A stretch of DNA of 22,896 nucleotides from Pseudomonadota bacterium (GTDB lineage: Bacteria; Pseudomonadota; Alphaproteobacteria; Rhizobiales; Rhizobiaceae), in assembly GCA_023444445.1 (NCBI GenBank), contig JAEXMK010000229.1, positions 1 to 22,896 on the forward strand, written 5' to 3'. Shown here piece after piece: positions 21,760 to 22,896 of the stretch (positions are counted from its first letter, which is position 1; each line of letters starts with the position of its first letter). The notes beneath the pieces are model-generated. The model was not told the DNA's origin and did no database searches. It worked only from the letters and a program-made list of their open reading frames with translations. Made by a program: the position numbers and the translations under genes.

Positions 21760-22646
21760 CGTTCGGCAACGGCGATACCGGCCAGCGCCAGCATCAGTGC
21801 CACGATCTGGTAGCCATGCAGGGTCTCGCTGAGCACGACCACTGATAACAATGTGCCGAAGACCGGCACGAGATTGATGAAGAGACCGGCACGGTTGGCG
21901 CCGATCTGCTCGACACCTCTAATGTAGAGGATCTGGGCGATGAGCGAGGCGAATATGCCCGCATAGGTCACCAGCATCCAGCCGGTCTGATCCGGCCAGA
22001 CGATCTTGTCTCGCGACATTTCCCAGAATACCAGGGGAATGGAGGTGAGGAGCGCAAAGAGGGCCGGGATCGCCATCAGCGTTCGCCAGTCGACAACAGG
22101 CTTCCAGCGCAGGATGACGGTATAGATGGCATAGACCAGCACGGCGAGCAGCATGATCGCATCGCCGACATTCACTTCGAGCGACAGCAGTGAAAGCGGA
22201 TTGCCGTGGGAAGCGAGCAGCGCCACGCCCGCAATGGTAAGGCAGAAGCCGACGATCTGGCCGATCAGCACCCGCGTGCGGAACAGCACGAAGTTCAGAA
22301 CGAAAATGACCATGGGCACGCCGGCCTGAATGACCGCGACGTTGATGGCGGACGTATATTGCAGCGCCGTGTAGAGAAAGACGTTGAACGCCGTATAACC
22401 AACGCTGCCGAGCACGAAGAAATAGGGCAGGCGGGTCTTCACCACTGGCCAGTCGCGGATGAGCTGCGGAACGGAAATGGCAAAGATGATGGCGACGGCA
22501 AACACCCAGCGCAGCATGGTGAAAGCCATGGGGCTGATGTGGCCGACGGCAAGTTTGCCGGCAACGGTGTTGCCGCCCCAGCAGAGCGTGGCGATGATAA
22601 GGGCGATATAGGCTTTGGAAGGCACGCTGATGGTTCGCTTTTTCAC
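21738..22646 (-). CDS. EamA-family (DMT superfamily) transporter
   Basis: The 302-residue inner-membrane protein has ten predicted helices arranged as two EamA repeats. The first begins AYIALIIATLCWGGNTVAGKLAVG, quoted here only as its family pattern, and ends near the GNPLSLLSLEVNVGD loop. The second follows and ends with the basic tail VAERKKSPVS. The family exports or imports amino acids and other metabolites; the substrate is unknown. The open frame extends to 22850, but the extra 68 residues do not look like protein and would fill the promoter region of divergent purA. I therefore chose the GTG at 22646, although no good ribosome site is seen there; GTG at 22625 is the other option. Its 3' end forms part of the neighbour's terminator. 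Confidence 0.82.
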   Translation of the reverse strand: MKKRTISVPSKAYIALIIATLCWGGNTVAGKLAVGHISPMAFTMLRWVFAVAIIFAISVPQLIRDWPVVKTRLPYFFVLGSVGYTAFNVFLYTALQYTSAINVAVIQAGVPMVIFVLNFVLFRTRVLIGQIVGFCLTIAGVALLASHGNPLSLLSLEVNVGDAIMLLAVLVYAIYTVILRWKPVVDWRTLMAIPALFALLTSIPLVFWEMSRDKIVWPDQTGWMLVTYAGIFASLIAQILYIRGVEQIGANRAGLFINLVPVFGTLLSVVVLSETLHGYQIVALMLALAGIAVAERKKSPVS

Positions 22647-22796
22647 GGGGCGGGAAAATGGCCAAGGGGTCAGGCGCGGCCTTGCGCCCGCGCTTCGTCC
22701 TCCGCCGGGCGAGATAATGCGGGAAATCGGCGGCTTGTCACGGAAAAAGCAAAATTCACCATAAGAAACAGGGTCGCTTTCCTTAAAACAACGCAG

Positions 22797-22802
22797 TATA
22801 CA
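22797..22802 (+). promoter_or_regulatory. Possible -10 box of purA
   Basis: TATACA lies 65 nt before the purA ATG. I see no good -35 at 16-18 nt upstream, so this is weak. The 221-bp region 22647-22867 must hold the divergent promoters of eamA and purA. Confidence 0.22.
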
Positions 22803-22867
22803 TTCGCGGGTTTGGGTTTCCCATCGGGTTATCGGGCGCGAAGGCGCCATGAGCAGGAAAGCAAGAA

Positions 22868-22896
22868 ATGACGAATGTTGTGGTGGTCGGCTCGCA
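22868..22896 (+). CDS. purA: Adenylosuccinate synthetase PurA, 5' end only
   Basis: The last 29 bases encode MTNVVVVGS followed by CA, consistent with Q. This is the standard opening of rhizobial PurA (the GSQWGDEGKGK P-loop would continue past the window). PurA joins IMP and aspartate with GTP in the first committed step to AMP. AGGAAAGCAAGAA precedes the ATG. The gene is cut by the window edge and continues on the plus strand. The short peptide is distinctive, but the call rests on nine residues. Confidence 0.85.

Noticed and set aside
22647..22850. N-terminal extension of the EamA protein to the ATG at 22850
   Set aside because: The added 68 residues are not protein-like and would leave almost no room for the purA promoter. 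Family proteins start near the first membrane helix.
1..22896. Prophage, transposase or integrative element
   Set aside because: No integrase, transposase, phage or conjugation gene was seen, and codon use is even across the window.

Overview
The window looks like chromosomal DNA of an alphaproteobacterium in the Rhizobiaceae, most likely Agrobacterium. The basis is high GC content with strongly biased third codon positions, a Dps with a lysine-rich tail, a heme-uptake set of rhizobial type, a RIME-like palindromic element and the purA start peptide. The assignment comes from recalled protein families and was not checked by a database search.

Layout. 1-770: a tRNA-Gly(GCC) on the minus strand, a small TTG-start ORF of unknown function, and a two-way terminator shared with dps. 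793-1723: dps and a small lipoprotein gene. 1792-4902: a tripartite tricarboxylate transporter operon on the minus strand, tctC-tctB-tctA, closed by a clear terminator. 5201-5319: a 119-bp palindromic repeat. 5325-8551: an orphan periplasmic binding protein gene, divergent from a TctD/TctE two-component pair; together with tctCBA this suggests sensing and uptake of an organic anion. 8569-10870: a proline-rich secreted protein, purU, and a Tat-exported YbaY-META fusion.

11034-15229 is a heme and iron region. An IsdG-type heme monooxygenase (hmuQ-like) and a HutX-type heme carrier run leftward. The heme ABC importer hmuT-hmuU-hmuV runs rightward, with its cistrons joined by 4-nt overlaps. A YbaN-like membrane protein gene converges on hmuV. 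HmuTUV would import heme, while HutX and the monooxygenase would carry and open it in the cytoplasm. No TonB-dependent heme receptor and no hmuS lie in the window.

15481-19731 runs rightward: a glyoxalase-like VOC protein and ung, then a DUF2218-SIP fusion (possible siderophore or ferric reductase), then an MhqO-like ring-cleaving dioxygenase and an MhqD-like hydrolase separated by a RIME-like palindrome. 19741-19857 is a second copy of the 5201-5319 repeat family. 19914-22896: a lytic-transglycosylase-like lipoprotein, a 614-bp gene-poor gap with a strong hairpin, a degenerate transglutaminase-like protein, an EamA exporter, and the first 29 bases of purA.

Most of the window is ordinary core or housekeeping sequence. 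There is no sign of phage, insertion sequences or CRISPR. The more unusual items are the binding protein joined to the two-component pair, the repeat family whose arms differ yet keep pairing, the apparent pseudoenzyme at 21113-21646, the YbaY-META fusion, and the hairpin at 20881-20940.
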